Source: Sphingobacteriales bacterium (GTDB lineage Bacteria > Bacteroidota > Bacteroidia > Chitinophagales > Chitinophagaceae). Taken from it: a stretch of DNA of 64,000 bases. The position numbers and the translations under genes are program-made. This document shows positions 17,081 through 25,401 of the stretch, piece after piece. Location of the stretch: contig RXJG01000004.1 of assembly GCA_003963365.1 (NCBI GenBank), positions 186,001-250,000 of the forward strand. The letters run 5' to 3'. Below the pieces are notes generated by a model. It saw nothing but the letters and a program-made list of their open reading frames with translations. It had not been told where the DNA came from and made no database searches. Numbering within the stretch: the first letter of the stretch is position 1; every line of letters starts with the position of its first letter.

Positions 17081-18790
17081 ATGAGAAAAATGAAATTTAA
17101 TAAATTCATAATAGCTGTAACACTGATTGCAACATTTGCGTCATGTTCTAAGCGGTTGGACAGCTTGCTGGATAATCCTAACTTACCCAGCCCGTCTACA
17201 GCGGACGTTGATTTGTATCTGAATACTGTTCAGTTAAACTTTAATGGATTCTGGAATAATGCGTCAGATATCGGAGCGCAATTATCCAGACAACAAACAT
17301 GGTTTGGTCCTTTATACCGTAACGCTTATTCTCCTGCCTCTTTTGATGGTATTTGGACAACAGCGTATACAGGAGTAATAAAAAATGCCGATGCCTTAAT
17401 TCCATTGGCTCAAAAACAAAATAAGTTTTTTGCTTCAGGTATTGCCAAAATACTGAAAGCCTATACTTATGGAACAATGGTTGATGTGTTTGGTGACATT
17501 CCTTTTAGCCAGGCGAACCTGGGAGATGGTAACACAAATCCAAAAGCTGATGGCGGTGCCAGCGTATATGCAGGTGTATTAGGTTTATTAGATGCCGCAC
17601 TTGTTGACTTAGGTAAAACATCTGCAGCTGCTCCTGCAAACGATTTGTTTTATGGAGGAAATAAAGCCAAGTGGATTACTTTAGCTAAAACACTTAAGTT
17701 GAAGTTTTTAATGCAAACAAGATTGGTAGATGCTTCTGCTACTGCTAAAATTCAGGCATTAATAACTGAAAATGATTTGATAAATGCCGCCAGCCAGGAT
17801 TTTGTATTTCAGTACAGTACTAATCTTACTCCTGATAGTCGTCATCCTCACTATGCCAGCAACTATGTTAACTCTGGCGGCGTGGGTGATTATTTAAGTA
17901 ACTACTTTATGTGGTTAGTAAGTGCTCAAAAATATGGTGGTGTCCCGAACATTAATAACACCACACAATCCAGAACTACCGGAGACCCACGGTTACGTTA
18001 CTATTTCTACCGCCAGGTATTAAACAGTGCTCCTGCCAACTCTCAAACTTTGCCATGTTTTGGAACAGCTCAGCCAGCCTGGTATCCCAGTGTTCCAGAC
18101 CAAACCCCATATTGTTATATAGGAAGAGGTTACTGGGGTCGTGATCATGGTGATGCCAGTGGTTCACCACCGGATGGTGATTACCGTACTGCATGGGGTG
18201 TGTATCCGGCCGGTGGCCAATATGATGCAAACCAGGGGGCAAAAGTATCATTAGGACTTGGTGCTGGTGGAAAGGGTATTAACCCAATATGGTTGTCATC
18301 ATTTACAGAGTTTTTACAGGCGGAAGCTGCTATAGCACTTGGTATCACCACCAATGGAAACGCAAAAACACATTTAATAAATGGCGTGGCTGCTTCCATT
18401 GATAAGGTTACAAAATTCCCTGCAGCTTTGGGACTGACTATTACACCTAACGATCAATTAGCAACACAAATAACTAATTACAAAGCATTAGTTGGTACTT
18501 TATATGATAATGCGACTACAGATGCCGCCAGGTTAGATGTTATTATGACCGAGTATCATATTGCTTTATGGGGTAATGGAATTGAACCATATAATAACCT
18601 GAGACGTACAGGTTCGCCATTTAATATTCAATTAGTGGTTTACGAAGCTGATCCGGGATTATTTATGCGTTCATGGTTCTATCCTTCAGTATATGTGGAC
18701 AGAAACTCCAACGCACCTGCTCAGAAAAAGCCGGGTGATCAGGCTAATAAAGTTTTTTGGGATAATAACCCTGATAACTTTATAAAGTAA
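17081..18790 (+). CDS. SusD/RagB-like substrate-binding lipoprotein 1
   Basis: 569 aa with a lipoprotein signal ending TFASCSKRLD. It looks like the SusD-like family 2 type: an alpha-helical TPR-like scaffold with repeated motifs such as LAKTLKLKFLMQTRL and a long C-terminal loop region with YTWG/W-rich stretches (YCYIGRGYWGRDHGDASG). It should sit on the outer leaflet as lid of the SusC1 barrel. ATG at 17081 is used; a second ATG at 17090 would also give a good signal peptide. It is the second gene of a three-gene unit (susC1, susD1, lipoprotein) with gaps of 13 and 26 bases. Confidence 0.92.
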   Translation: MRKMKFNKFIIAVTLIATFASCSKRLDSLLDNPNLPSPSTADVDLYLNTVQLNFNGFWNNASDIGAQLSRQQTWFGPLYRNAYSPASFDGIWTTAYTGVIKNADALIPLAQKQNKFFASGIAKILKAYTYGTMVDVFGDIPFSQANLGDGNTNPKADGGASVYAGVLGLLDAALVDLGKTSAAAPANDLFYGGNKAKWITLAKTLKLKFLMQTRLVDASATAKIQALITENDLINAASQDFVFQYSTNLTPDSRHPHYASNYVNSGGVGDYLSNYFMWLVSAQKYGGVPNINNTTQSRTTGDPRLRYYFYRQVLNSAPANSQTLPCFGTAQPAWYPSVPDQTPYCYIGRGYWGRDHGDASGSPPDGDYRTAWGVYPAGGQYDANQGAKVSLGLGAGGKGINPIWLSSFTEFLQAEAAIALGITTNGNAKTHLINGVAASIDKVTKFPAALGLTITPNDQLATQITNYKALVGTLYDNATTDAARLDVIMTEYHIALWGNGIEPYNNLRRTGSPFNIQLVVYEADPGLFMRSWFYPSVYVDRNSNAPAQKKPGDQANKVFWDNNPDNFIK

Positions 18791-18816
18791 AAGTGTGAAT
18801 CTCAAAAACTTAAATT

Positions 18817-19713
18817 ATGAAAAAAACAATATGGTATCTCTCAGTCATAATTGCCTTTTCAGGAATGGTATCCTGTAAGAAGGTAAAGGATAACCCTTTC
18901 TCCGATCCGGGAAACTTCGGAAAAGGTACTTATCTTGTATTTAATAAATCATTAGGCGCCAACCTGGATTATTCTAATCTGGCCACTTCAACGATTGGTA
19001 TTAATGTAAGTCAATATTCAGGTGGTGAAGACATTACTAGTATTGATGTATTTGTTACTGTAGGAGCCAGTTATGATGTAACTAAATGGCATAAAGTAAA
19101 AACAGTTGCATATACAAGTGGTGGTGTTGACATTAAAGTAAGTGGTAGTGAATTAGTTTCAGCTTTGGGTGTTACTCCGGCTGATATTACACCGGGTTCC
19201 TTCTATACGTTCTATAACAGGATTACTACCAAGTCAGGTAAGAAATTTGATGTAAATAATACTGCAGATAATAATGGTAGTGGATTGGTTCACGGACCTA
19301 CGTATAATACAGCATTTTATTTTACCGGATATATAGTGTGCCCTTACAGTGGAAGTGCAGCAGGAACATATAAGGTTCTCACAGATGATTGGGCTGATTG
19401 GAATCCAGGAGATTTAGTTACTGTAAATGATGGTGCTACCGCTAATACAGTTGATATTAGCAATGTATGGCCAAATCCTATATATGGTACCAAGCTTACA
19501 CCGCTTACAATCACAGTAGATCCTGCTACTGGTTCTGCAACCATCCCTTCAGGTGTAGTTTGGGGCGATTATGGTAGTTATAAAACTTCTACATTGTCTG
19601 GGAGCAGTGGCTATGTATTTACTTGCGTAGGTTTGATTACGATGAGCATACATATTAGTGCAACCGGTTACGGTGATCAGGGTAGTTTGCGCCTGATACT
19701 GAAAAAGCAATAA
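18817..19713 (+). CDS. Surface lipoprotein accompanying SusCD1
   Basis: 298 aa, signal II sequence MKKTIWYLSVIIAFSGMVSCKK. The mature part is all-beta in character, with many Gly/Ser/Thr and Tyr residues (ISQYSGGEDITSIDVFVTVG, VYFTGYIVCPYSG) and a C-terminal repeat-like stretch. By position it corresponds to SusE/SusF-type surface glycan-binding proteins or to the DUF-type lipoproteins that commonly follow SusCD2-family pairs. I do not recognise the family with certainty. The second locus has no counterpart. The gene ends 55 bases before the terminator at 19769. Confidence 0.65.
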   Translation: MKKTIWYLSVIIAFSGMVSCKKVKDNPFSDPGNFGKGTYLVFNKSLGANLDYSNLATSTIGINVSQYSGGEDITSIDVFVTVGASYDVTKWHKVKTVAYTSGGVDIKVSGSELVSALGVTPADITPGSFYTFYNRITTKSGKKFDVNNTADNNGSGLVHGPTYNTAFYFTGYIVCPYSGSAAGTYKVLTDDWADWNPGDLVTVNDGATANTVDISNVWPNPIYGTKLTPLTITVDPATGSATIPSGVVWGDYGSYKTSTLSGSSGYVFTCVGLITMSIHISATGYGDQGSLRLILKKQ

Positions 19714-19768
19714 TCATGAAAACTAAATGAAAATTTAGTTTATCGCTTACATACTGCTTTTATTAAAA

Positions 19769-19796
19769 TTGCCTAACATTTGTTAGGCAATTTTTT
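19769..19796 (+). terminator. Terminator of the SusCD1 unit, copy of the icmF hairpin
   Basis: TTGCCTAAC (19769-19777) and GTTAGGCAA (19782-19790) pair exactly around ATTT and are followed by six T residues. The same 22 bases occur at 25372-25393 directly before icmF. The sequence works well as a terminator for the SusCD1 operon, which would explain why it is unchanged although the adjoining icmF fragment has decayed. Confidence 0.75.
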
Positions 19797-19929
19797 ATAT
19801 CAACTACCAACAAGATCAGAATTGTAACAGCGGCCTCTTTATTTAATGGACATGCATGATGCGGCTATTAATATTATGCGTCACATTATGCAGAGTAAAG
19901 GCGCTGAAATCTTTTTTTGTGGCTAATAA
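19797..19929 (+). pseudogene. Decayed 5' fragment of icmF
   Basis: The sequence matches the start of icmF (25402 onward). ATA stands in place of ATG, then come [18 protein letters not shown], a 4-base insertion (GCAT), and then [18 protein letters not shown], compared with [20 protein letters not shown] in IcmF. Similarity fades after about 19929. The loss of the start codon and the frameshift show it is not expressed as a protein. The order SusCD - icmF fragment - SusCD - icmF fits tandem duplication of a unit that ended inside icmF. Confidence 0.85.
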
Positions 19930-20198
19930 TAAAGGGGGAAAGGGATTGGACACAATATAAAAACTTGACGGGGAAACAATCTTTCGCAAATGAAATTTAA
20001 AAAGATAGTGGTTTAATTTATTTTGCCTAAACATGTAAGGAAGGTTAATCTGCGCTGTATATAAATATAAATTTAAAAGTAATTTTTTTACAGAGAACTT
20101 CAGGCAGCGATTCTGATTTTCCAGCTGTCAAATAAATTCTTGGCATCAGACAATTTTAATTTTTTTTTAATTATTTTGCCCTACCAAAATTTAATGAC
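19930..20198 (+). promoter_or_regulatory. Spacer and leader of the second SusCD locus
   Basis: No gene. The last 70 bases (from TGTCAAATAAAT at 20126) are homologous to the leader of susC1 and include ATTATTTTGCCC, a -7-like box, about 27 bases before the ATG. A further weak dyad resembling the icmF hairpin (TTTGCCTAAACATGTAAGG, 20018-20040) may be chance. Confidence 0.45.
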
Positions 20199-23100
20199 AT
20201 GAGAAAATTTCTAACCAGTTTACTGGGAGTAGTGCTATTTATTGCACCAACATTTGCCCAGACAATTGAAGTAACCGGTAAGGTTACGGACGCTTCGGGT
20301 GCTCCAATACCCGGCGCTACTATTAAAGTGAAAGGCAGTAAAGGCGGTACCAGCGCCAGTGCTGACGGTTCATTCAAAATCAGTGCTTCTCCAAAAGCAA
20401 TTTTACAGGTAAGTGCTATTGGTTACGAGACCAAAGAAACTCCTGTAAATGGCTCTGCTCAACTTTCTATCCAATTAAATTTGGATACCAAATCTTTAAG
20501 CGAGGTTGTTGTAACCGGTTCTGGTGTGGCCACCAGTAAAAAGCGTTTGGGGATTGAAGTTCAGTCAATCACTGCAGAAAAGCTTCCTCCTATTCCAGCG
20601 GCTACACTGGATCAGGCGTTAGTAGGTCAGGTTGCTGGTGCTCAAATCTCGTCTATCTCTGGTAACCCGGGTGATAAAATTAATATTGTATTAAGGGGTA
20701 TTAATACAGTACAGGGTGGTACAAGACCACTGGTAATGCTGGATGGAGTGGAAATCCCTTTTGAAAATATTAATTCTCTTGATCTTTCGCAGGTTGCAAG
20801 AGTGGAGATTGTGCAGGGTTCTGCTTCCGCAGCCTTGTATGGAGCACAGGGCGCCAATGGTGTATTGCAAATTTTCACCAAGAAAGGACAAAGAGGGAAA
20901 GTATCTGTAAATGTCTCTTCAAGCTTTGCACAAAATACATATATCAATGCCGGTAATTTTGGTAAAGCCAACTTGCATCCTTACTTAACCAATAACAATG
21001 GAAGCATTGTATATTATGGTTCTAACCCAGGTTTGGGATATGTTGCAGGTACTCCAATTACAGTTGATCCTATTTTAGGTATTATACCAGGCTCAAATTC
21101 TCTTTCTTACAGATATGGATCTAATGTACCAGGGTTAGCTTCGCCTACTCCGGGTGGAACAGCACAATATACCCGTTATGGTATTCTGGACCCAAGAAAT
21201 AAAAACGATCAGCCCTATGTTGGCGGCCTGAAATTTTACGACCATTTCGCACAAGTGTTCAGAAGTGCCCCTTCTTTCAACAATTCAGTTGCGATAAATG
21301 GCGGTTCTGACAGAATGGACTTCAACGTTGCTTTTGCTAATAACAGAACGTATTCTGCTTTATTAAAAGATAACGGATACATGGATAAAACAAATATTAC
21401 CGCTAATGTCGGATTTGAAGTATTTAAAAACTTCACTATACGTTCTATCACAAGTCTGGCATTCACAAAGAGCAATTTGCACCCTAATATAGGTGCTCCG
21501 GGTGGTGGCGGTTTTGGTTTAGGTACTTCCAATGCTTCTGTAGGCGGTGTTTATGGCTTCTTAAATACATCTCCTTTCTTTAGTCTGGAGGATACTATTG
21601 TTGGTGGCCATTATGCATCTTACCAAAGAGCAAGTTTTGCCAGCGTTAATGCGTTTAATCCTTTCTATCGTTTGGAATATACTAAAGGTGATAGCAAGCG
21701 TTATGATATCATTCAAAATTTAGAGGCTAATTATAAAGTAAACAGATATCTTACTTTAAATGCACGTTATGGTGTAACTTATAAAAATGAAAACGACATT
21801 TGGACTTTCTATAATCAGTCAGAAAATGCGAATACTGTTGACCAGGATAGCTATGCTGGTTGGTTTAATCCTGATGACGGAACTTATCGCGGAGAAATTG
21901 ACAACTGGCAGTATAGCAATACAAAACAGAACGTTTACACGAGTGCTATTGTGAAGACGGACTTTGAAAAAGATTTTCATATACACTTCCCGGTACAAAC
22001 TACTACCTTATTAGCTTACGATTATCGTAAAAATAATTATAAGGAATTAGATACATGGGGACAAAACTTGTCAACTGCTCCACCGTTTATAATGACCGCA
22101 ACTGAATCTCAGCACGTAGCTACTGATTTTGTTCAGCCTTTTGTTACCTATGGATTTTTAGTTGATCAAAAATTCGATATTGGTAATTATGGTGGTATTA
22201 CAGGCGGTTTCAGAACAGATTATTCATCAGCATTCGGTCGTGGTTCAAAACCATTTACTTTCCCTCATTATAATGGTTATGTAAACCTTCCTGCTTTTGA
22301 TTTCTGGGAAAAAGTTGGTAGAGTAATTCCATCTATGAAATTAAGGGCAGCTTATGGTGAGGCAGGTATCCAACCTGGTCCTTTTGACAGGTATCTTGCA
22401 TTGAACCCACAACCAACAGGTAATGAAAATACCTATTCAAACTCAACCACATCTCCCAATCCAAACTTGGGAGTGGAAGTTTCCAAAGAAACTGAAGTGG
22501 GTACAGACGTTTCAGTTAACATAGGTAAAGGAAGCTGGTTTAAATCAACCAATTTCTCTTTTACCTACTGGAAAAGAAGTACTAATAATGCTATTTTCGC
22601 CGTACCTTTTAATCCTTCTTTTGGAGCTAATAATGTACTTAACAACGCCATTACATTATCTTCTAAAGGATGGACATTGTCTGTAAACATCCCTGTTCTT
22701 GCTTCAAAAAATTTAACATGGGATATTACTGCAAACTTTGGTCACCAAACTTCTGTAATTGATAAAATAGCTGGTGGAGATATTCCGCTTACCACTGCAG
22801 CGGGAAGTACCGGTTTAATATTAACAGCCGGAAGAAAGATTGGTGAAATTTATGGTTATAAAGCCCTTACCAAAGTGGATCAATTAAGAGCTGATGGAAA
22901 AACTCCATTTATTGCTCCCGCAAACCAGGGCAATTATGAAATAGTAAATGGCAGAGTGGTAAATAAATTTACCAAGGCTATTTTCTTCTCTGATGAAGCA
23001 AGTTCATTAGGTGATCCAAACCCTAAATTAACTTCCTCTTTCATCAGCAGTTTATCATGGAAAAATACCATCACTTTCAGCTTCCAGTTCGACTGGATCA

Positions 23101-23540
23101 ATGGATCTCATCTTTACAACCAAACCAACGAATGGATGTATCGTGATGCCATCAGCAGTGATTTTACCAAACCTGTAACTATTAACGGAGAAACAGGTGC
23201 CTGGACTGCTTATTATGCTTCTGCATACTACGCATTAGGTCACACAGCACGTGGTGTGGGTAATAACGTAACTAAAGATTACTTCTATGAAGATGCATCT
23301 TTTGTAAGATTAAGAAACATAGCTCTTGGTATTGATTTTTCAAGATTTGCTAAAAAAGAATGGTTGAAAAAATGCCAGATTGTGCTCAGTGGAAGAAACC
23401 TGTTGACTTTTACCAAGTATCATGGTATGGATCCCGAAATCAGTTCAGGTGCTTCTAACTCAGCATTTGACAGGGGTATTGACCACAGTACTATTCCTAA
23501 CTTAAAGGCTTACCAGGTGACTTTAAACCTAGGCTTCTAA
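20199..23540 (+). CDS. SusC/RagA TonB-dependent outer-membrane transporter 2
   Basis: 1113 aa. Signal peptide ends TFAQ; the carboxypeptidase-like domain at 22-105 (GKVTDASGAPIPGATIKVKG) is almost the same as in SusC1. The plug carries LRGINTVQGGTRPLVMLDG and VEIVQGSASAALYGAQGANG, the usual SusC signatures. The barrel ends KAYQVTLNLGF. It is about 60 residues longer than SusC1, and its barrel is only distantly similar. It pairs with SusD2, whose start lies 25 bases downstream of the stop. Substrate unknown. Confidence 0.95.
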   Translation: MRKFLTSLLGVVLFIAPTFAQTIEVTGKVTDASGAPIPGATIKVKGSKGGTSASADGSFKISASPKAILQVSAIGYETKETPVNGSAQLSIQLNLDTKSLSEVVVTGSGVATSKKRLGIEVQSITAEKLPPIPAATLDQALVGQVAGAQISSISGNPGDKINIVLRGINTVQGGTRPLVMLDGVEIPFENINSLDLSQVARVEIVQGSASAALYGAQGANGVLQIFTKKGQRGKVSVNVSSSFAQNTYINAGNFGKANLHPYLTNNNGSIVYYGSNPGLGYVAGTPITVDPILGIIPGSNSLSYRYGSNVPGLASPTPGGTAQYTRYGILDPRNKNDQPYVGGLKFYDHFAQVFRSAPSFNNSVAINGGSDRMDFNVAFANNRTYSALLKDNGYMDKTNITANVGFEVFKNFTIRSITSLAFTKSNLHPNIGAPGGGGFGLGTSNASVGGVYGFLNTSPFFSLEDTIVGGHYASYQRASFASVNAFNPFYRLEYTKGDSKRYDIIQNLEANYKVNRYLTLNARYGVTYKNENDIWTFYNQSENANTVDQDSYAGWFNPDDGTYRGEIDNWQYSNTKQNVYTSAIVKTDFEKDFHIHFPVQTTTLLAYDYRKNNYKELDTWGQNLSTAPPFIMTATESQHVATDFVQPFVTYGFLVDQKFDIGNYGGITGGFRTDYSSAFGRGSKPFTFPHYNGYVNLPAFDFWEKVGRVIPSMKLRAAYGEAGIQPGPFDRYLALNPQPTGNENTYSNSTTSPNPNLGVEVSKETEVGTDVSVNIGKGSWFKSTNFSFTYWKRSTNNAIFAVPFNPSFGANNVLNNAITLSSKGWTLSVNIPVLASKNLTWDITANFGHQTSVIDKIAGGDIPLTTAAGSTGLILTAGRKIGEIYGYKALTKVDQLRADGKTPFIAPANQGNYEIVNGRVVNKFTKAIFFSDEASSLGDPNPKLTSSFISSLSWKNTITFSFQFDWINGSHLYNQTNEWMYRDAISSDFTKPVTINGETGAWTAYYASAYYALGHTARGVGNNVTKDYFYEDASFVRLRNIALGIDFSRFAKKEWLKKCQIVLSGRNLLTFTKYHGMDPEISSGASNSAFDRGIDHSTIPNLKAYQVTLNLGF

Positions 23541-23565
23541 TTTGAAAATTTTAAAATTTAGCAAA

Positions 23566-25284
23566 ATGAAAAAAGTACAATTTAAAATATACAAGCCGGG
23601 CAAAAAATACAATTTGTATTTGCTTTCGGCTGCAGTGCTTGCACTGTCCTTTACTTCGTGCAAAAAAGATTTGGATGTAAAAAATCCAAATAACCCTACG
23701 TTTGAAACAAATGTTACCACACTTAATGGTCTTACCTCTTATGCAAAAGGCGCTACTTACTGGAACGGTTTTGCTTACGGTAATGGCTGGCTGGGTGATA
23801 GCTATTTTTCACTGCCTTGGGGCTACAGGGAATTAATGGGTGATGAAATAGGTGGTGGCCAGGGTTCAAATAACCAAACCACCACTATGGGCGTACCTGA
23901 TAAATTTCAGGCTGACCCAAGCGATGCTACTACTGTTTTTACCAATCCTTCCCCCCAGGCATTATCAATTATAAGAGTATTTAATACCCGTGCTGCTTCT
24001 GCCAATGCAAATAATGCATTGTTTTACCAGTGGAACAGCATGTACGGTATGATTAATTCTTGTAACCTGATACTTGAGAATATGGGCCGTGTAAAAAGCC
24101 TGTCAGCAGATCAGGCTAATACAGTTAAGGCATGGGCTTACTGGTGGAAAGGATTTGCTTATGCCGAAATAGGTTCTTTATATTATGCAGGACTGCTGAT
24201 CGATAATTCTTACTCCATTAATAACAAATATGTTTCAAAAGAAACAGTGATTGCAGAATCAAATAAATACCTGAGCCTGGCAGCTACTACATTAGCAGCC
24301 ATCACTAACCAGGGTGCATATAATGGTGTTATATCAGCCTTAATACCTGCTCAATGCCAGACAGGATTAGGTGCACCACCCAGTGTAGCTGAGTGGACAA
24401 GATCGATTAACACTCTGCTGGCCCGCAACATTTTGGTTAACCATCTTGCTCCTTTTGTAAACGGTAACCCTTCTGCCACTATTAATAAAGCTTCTATTCC
24501 TGTAATGGCAACTGCAGATTGGAATGCTGTAATTTCTCTTTGCAATAATGGTGTTAAAAATGGAGATCATGTGTTTACCGGACGTACTACTGATGCTAAC
24601 TCTTTCTTTAGTTCTACCGGGGGTTCCGTTGCTTCTTTGCTTACTGCAAGCAATCAAACCACCACTTATAAATTGAGTGAGCGTTTAGTACAGCAATTTA
24701 AATCAGGAGATGCCAGGCGTGCAAACTTTAGCACAGCCAATGGTACATTCTTTGGAGATGCTAATACTAACACTACCCGTTATTCATTGGTTGACGGTGT
24801 AGCGAAAGGATTTACCGGTTTCCAAATTTTAGGCTCCCGTCAGGTTGGCGGGCTGGAGATTTATATTGGACCCACTTACGAAGAAAATGCATTGATGCTG
24901 GCCGAAGCAAAAATAAGAACAGGTGCTATCGATGCTGGTTTATCTTTAGTGGATGGTGTTAGACAATACCAGGGTGCAGGTGTTGCTGCTGTATCTGGTA
25001 CCGGTTTAACCCTTGCACAGGCTTTAACCGAGTTATCAATGGAAAGATTAGCGGCACTTGCTTTTCGTGGTATGTCATACTACGATACCCGCAGATGGGG
25101 TTGGACTTATGCTATTGCTAATGGCGGTGGCCGTTACGGTTGCGTTATTAATTATAAAGGTAATTGGTATACTAATGCTACTATTGATTACAACTTTATG
25201 GATTACTGGGATGTTCCAGCTGATGAATCAGATTTAAACCCACCATCAACCGATAGTGCTCCAATCAAAAACCCTAACTGGTAA
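23566..25284 (+). CDS. SusD/RagB-like substrate-binding lipoprotein 2
   Basis: 572 aa from the ATG at 23566. The frame is open upstream to a TTG at 23542, but the ATG gives a proper signal peptide (LYLLSAAVLALSFTSCKKD). The protein shows SusD features: an N-terminal region with VKNPNNPTFETN, a helical middle (AYWWKGFAYAEIGSLYYAGLL), and the late motif LTELSMERLAALAFRGMSYY with YDTRRWGW, which is common to RagB/SusD proteins. It should form the lid of SusC2. A perfect terminator follows 27 bases after the stop codon. Confidence 0.93.
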   Translation: MKKVQFKIYKPGKKYNLYLLSAAVLALSFTSCKKDLDVKNPNNPTFETNVTTLNGLTSYAKGATYWNGFAYGNGWLGDSYFSLPWGYRELMGDEIGGGQGSNNQTTTMGVPDKFQADPSDATTVFTNPSPQALSIIRVFNTRAASANANNALFYQWNSMYGMINSCNLILENMGRVKSLSADQANTVKAWAYWWKGFAYAEIGSLYYAGLLIDNSYSINNKYVSKETVIAESNKYLSLAATTLAAITNQGAYNGVISALIPAQCQTGLGAPPSVAEWTRSINTLLARNILVNHLAPFVNGNPSATINKASIPVMATADWNAVISLCNNGVKNGDHVFTGRTTDANSFFSSTGGSVASLLTASNQTTTYKLSERLVQQFKSGDARRANFSTANGTFFGDANTNTTRYSLVDGVAKGFTGFQILGSRQVGGLEIYIGPTYEENALMLAEAKIRTGAIDAGLSLVDGVRQYQGAGVAAVSGTGLTLAQALTELSMERLAALAFRGMSYYDTRRWGWTYAIANGGGRYGCVINYKGNWYTNATIDYNFMDYWDVPADESDLNPPSTDSAPIKNPNW

Positions 25285-25310
25285 TTTAATTGTATCAGAT
25301 ATAAAAACAG

Positions 25311-25342
25311 AATCCCGGAATAATTATTCCGGGATTTTTTTT
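25311..25342 (+). terminator. Terminator of the SusCD2 unit
   Basis: AATCCCGGAATAA (25311-25323) and TTATTCCGGGATT (25324-25336) form a perfect 26-base palindrome followed by a run of eight T residues. It is a textbook intrinsic terminator and closes the second SusCD operon. Confidence 0.92.
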
Positions 25343-25365
25343 GCCAGCTTTACAGTTAGTCTTTA

Positions 25366-25401
25366 TTACTTTTGCCTAACATTTGTTAGGCAAATTTTTT
25401 T
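25366..25401 (+). promoter_or_regulatory. icmF promoter overlapped by a terminator-like hairpin
   Basis: TACTTTTG (25367-25374) matches the Bacteroidota -7 box TAnnTTTG. The hairpin arms TTTGCCTAAC (25371-25380) and GTTAGGCAAA (25385-25394) follow at once, then seven T residues up to the ATG at 25402. A message started from this box would begin near the loop and lack the left arm, whereas read-through RNA from the SusCD2 side would form the full hairpin and stop just before icmF. This is inference from position. Confidence 0.6.
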
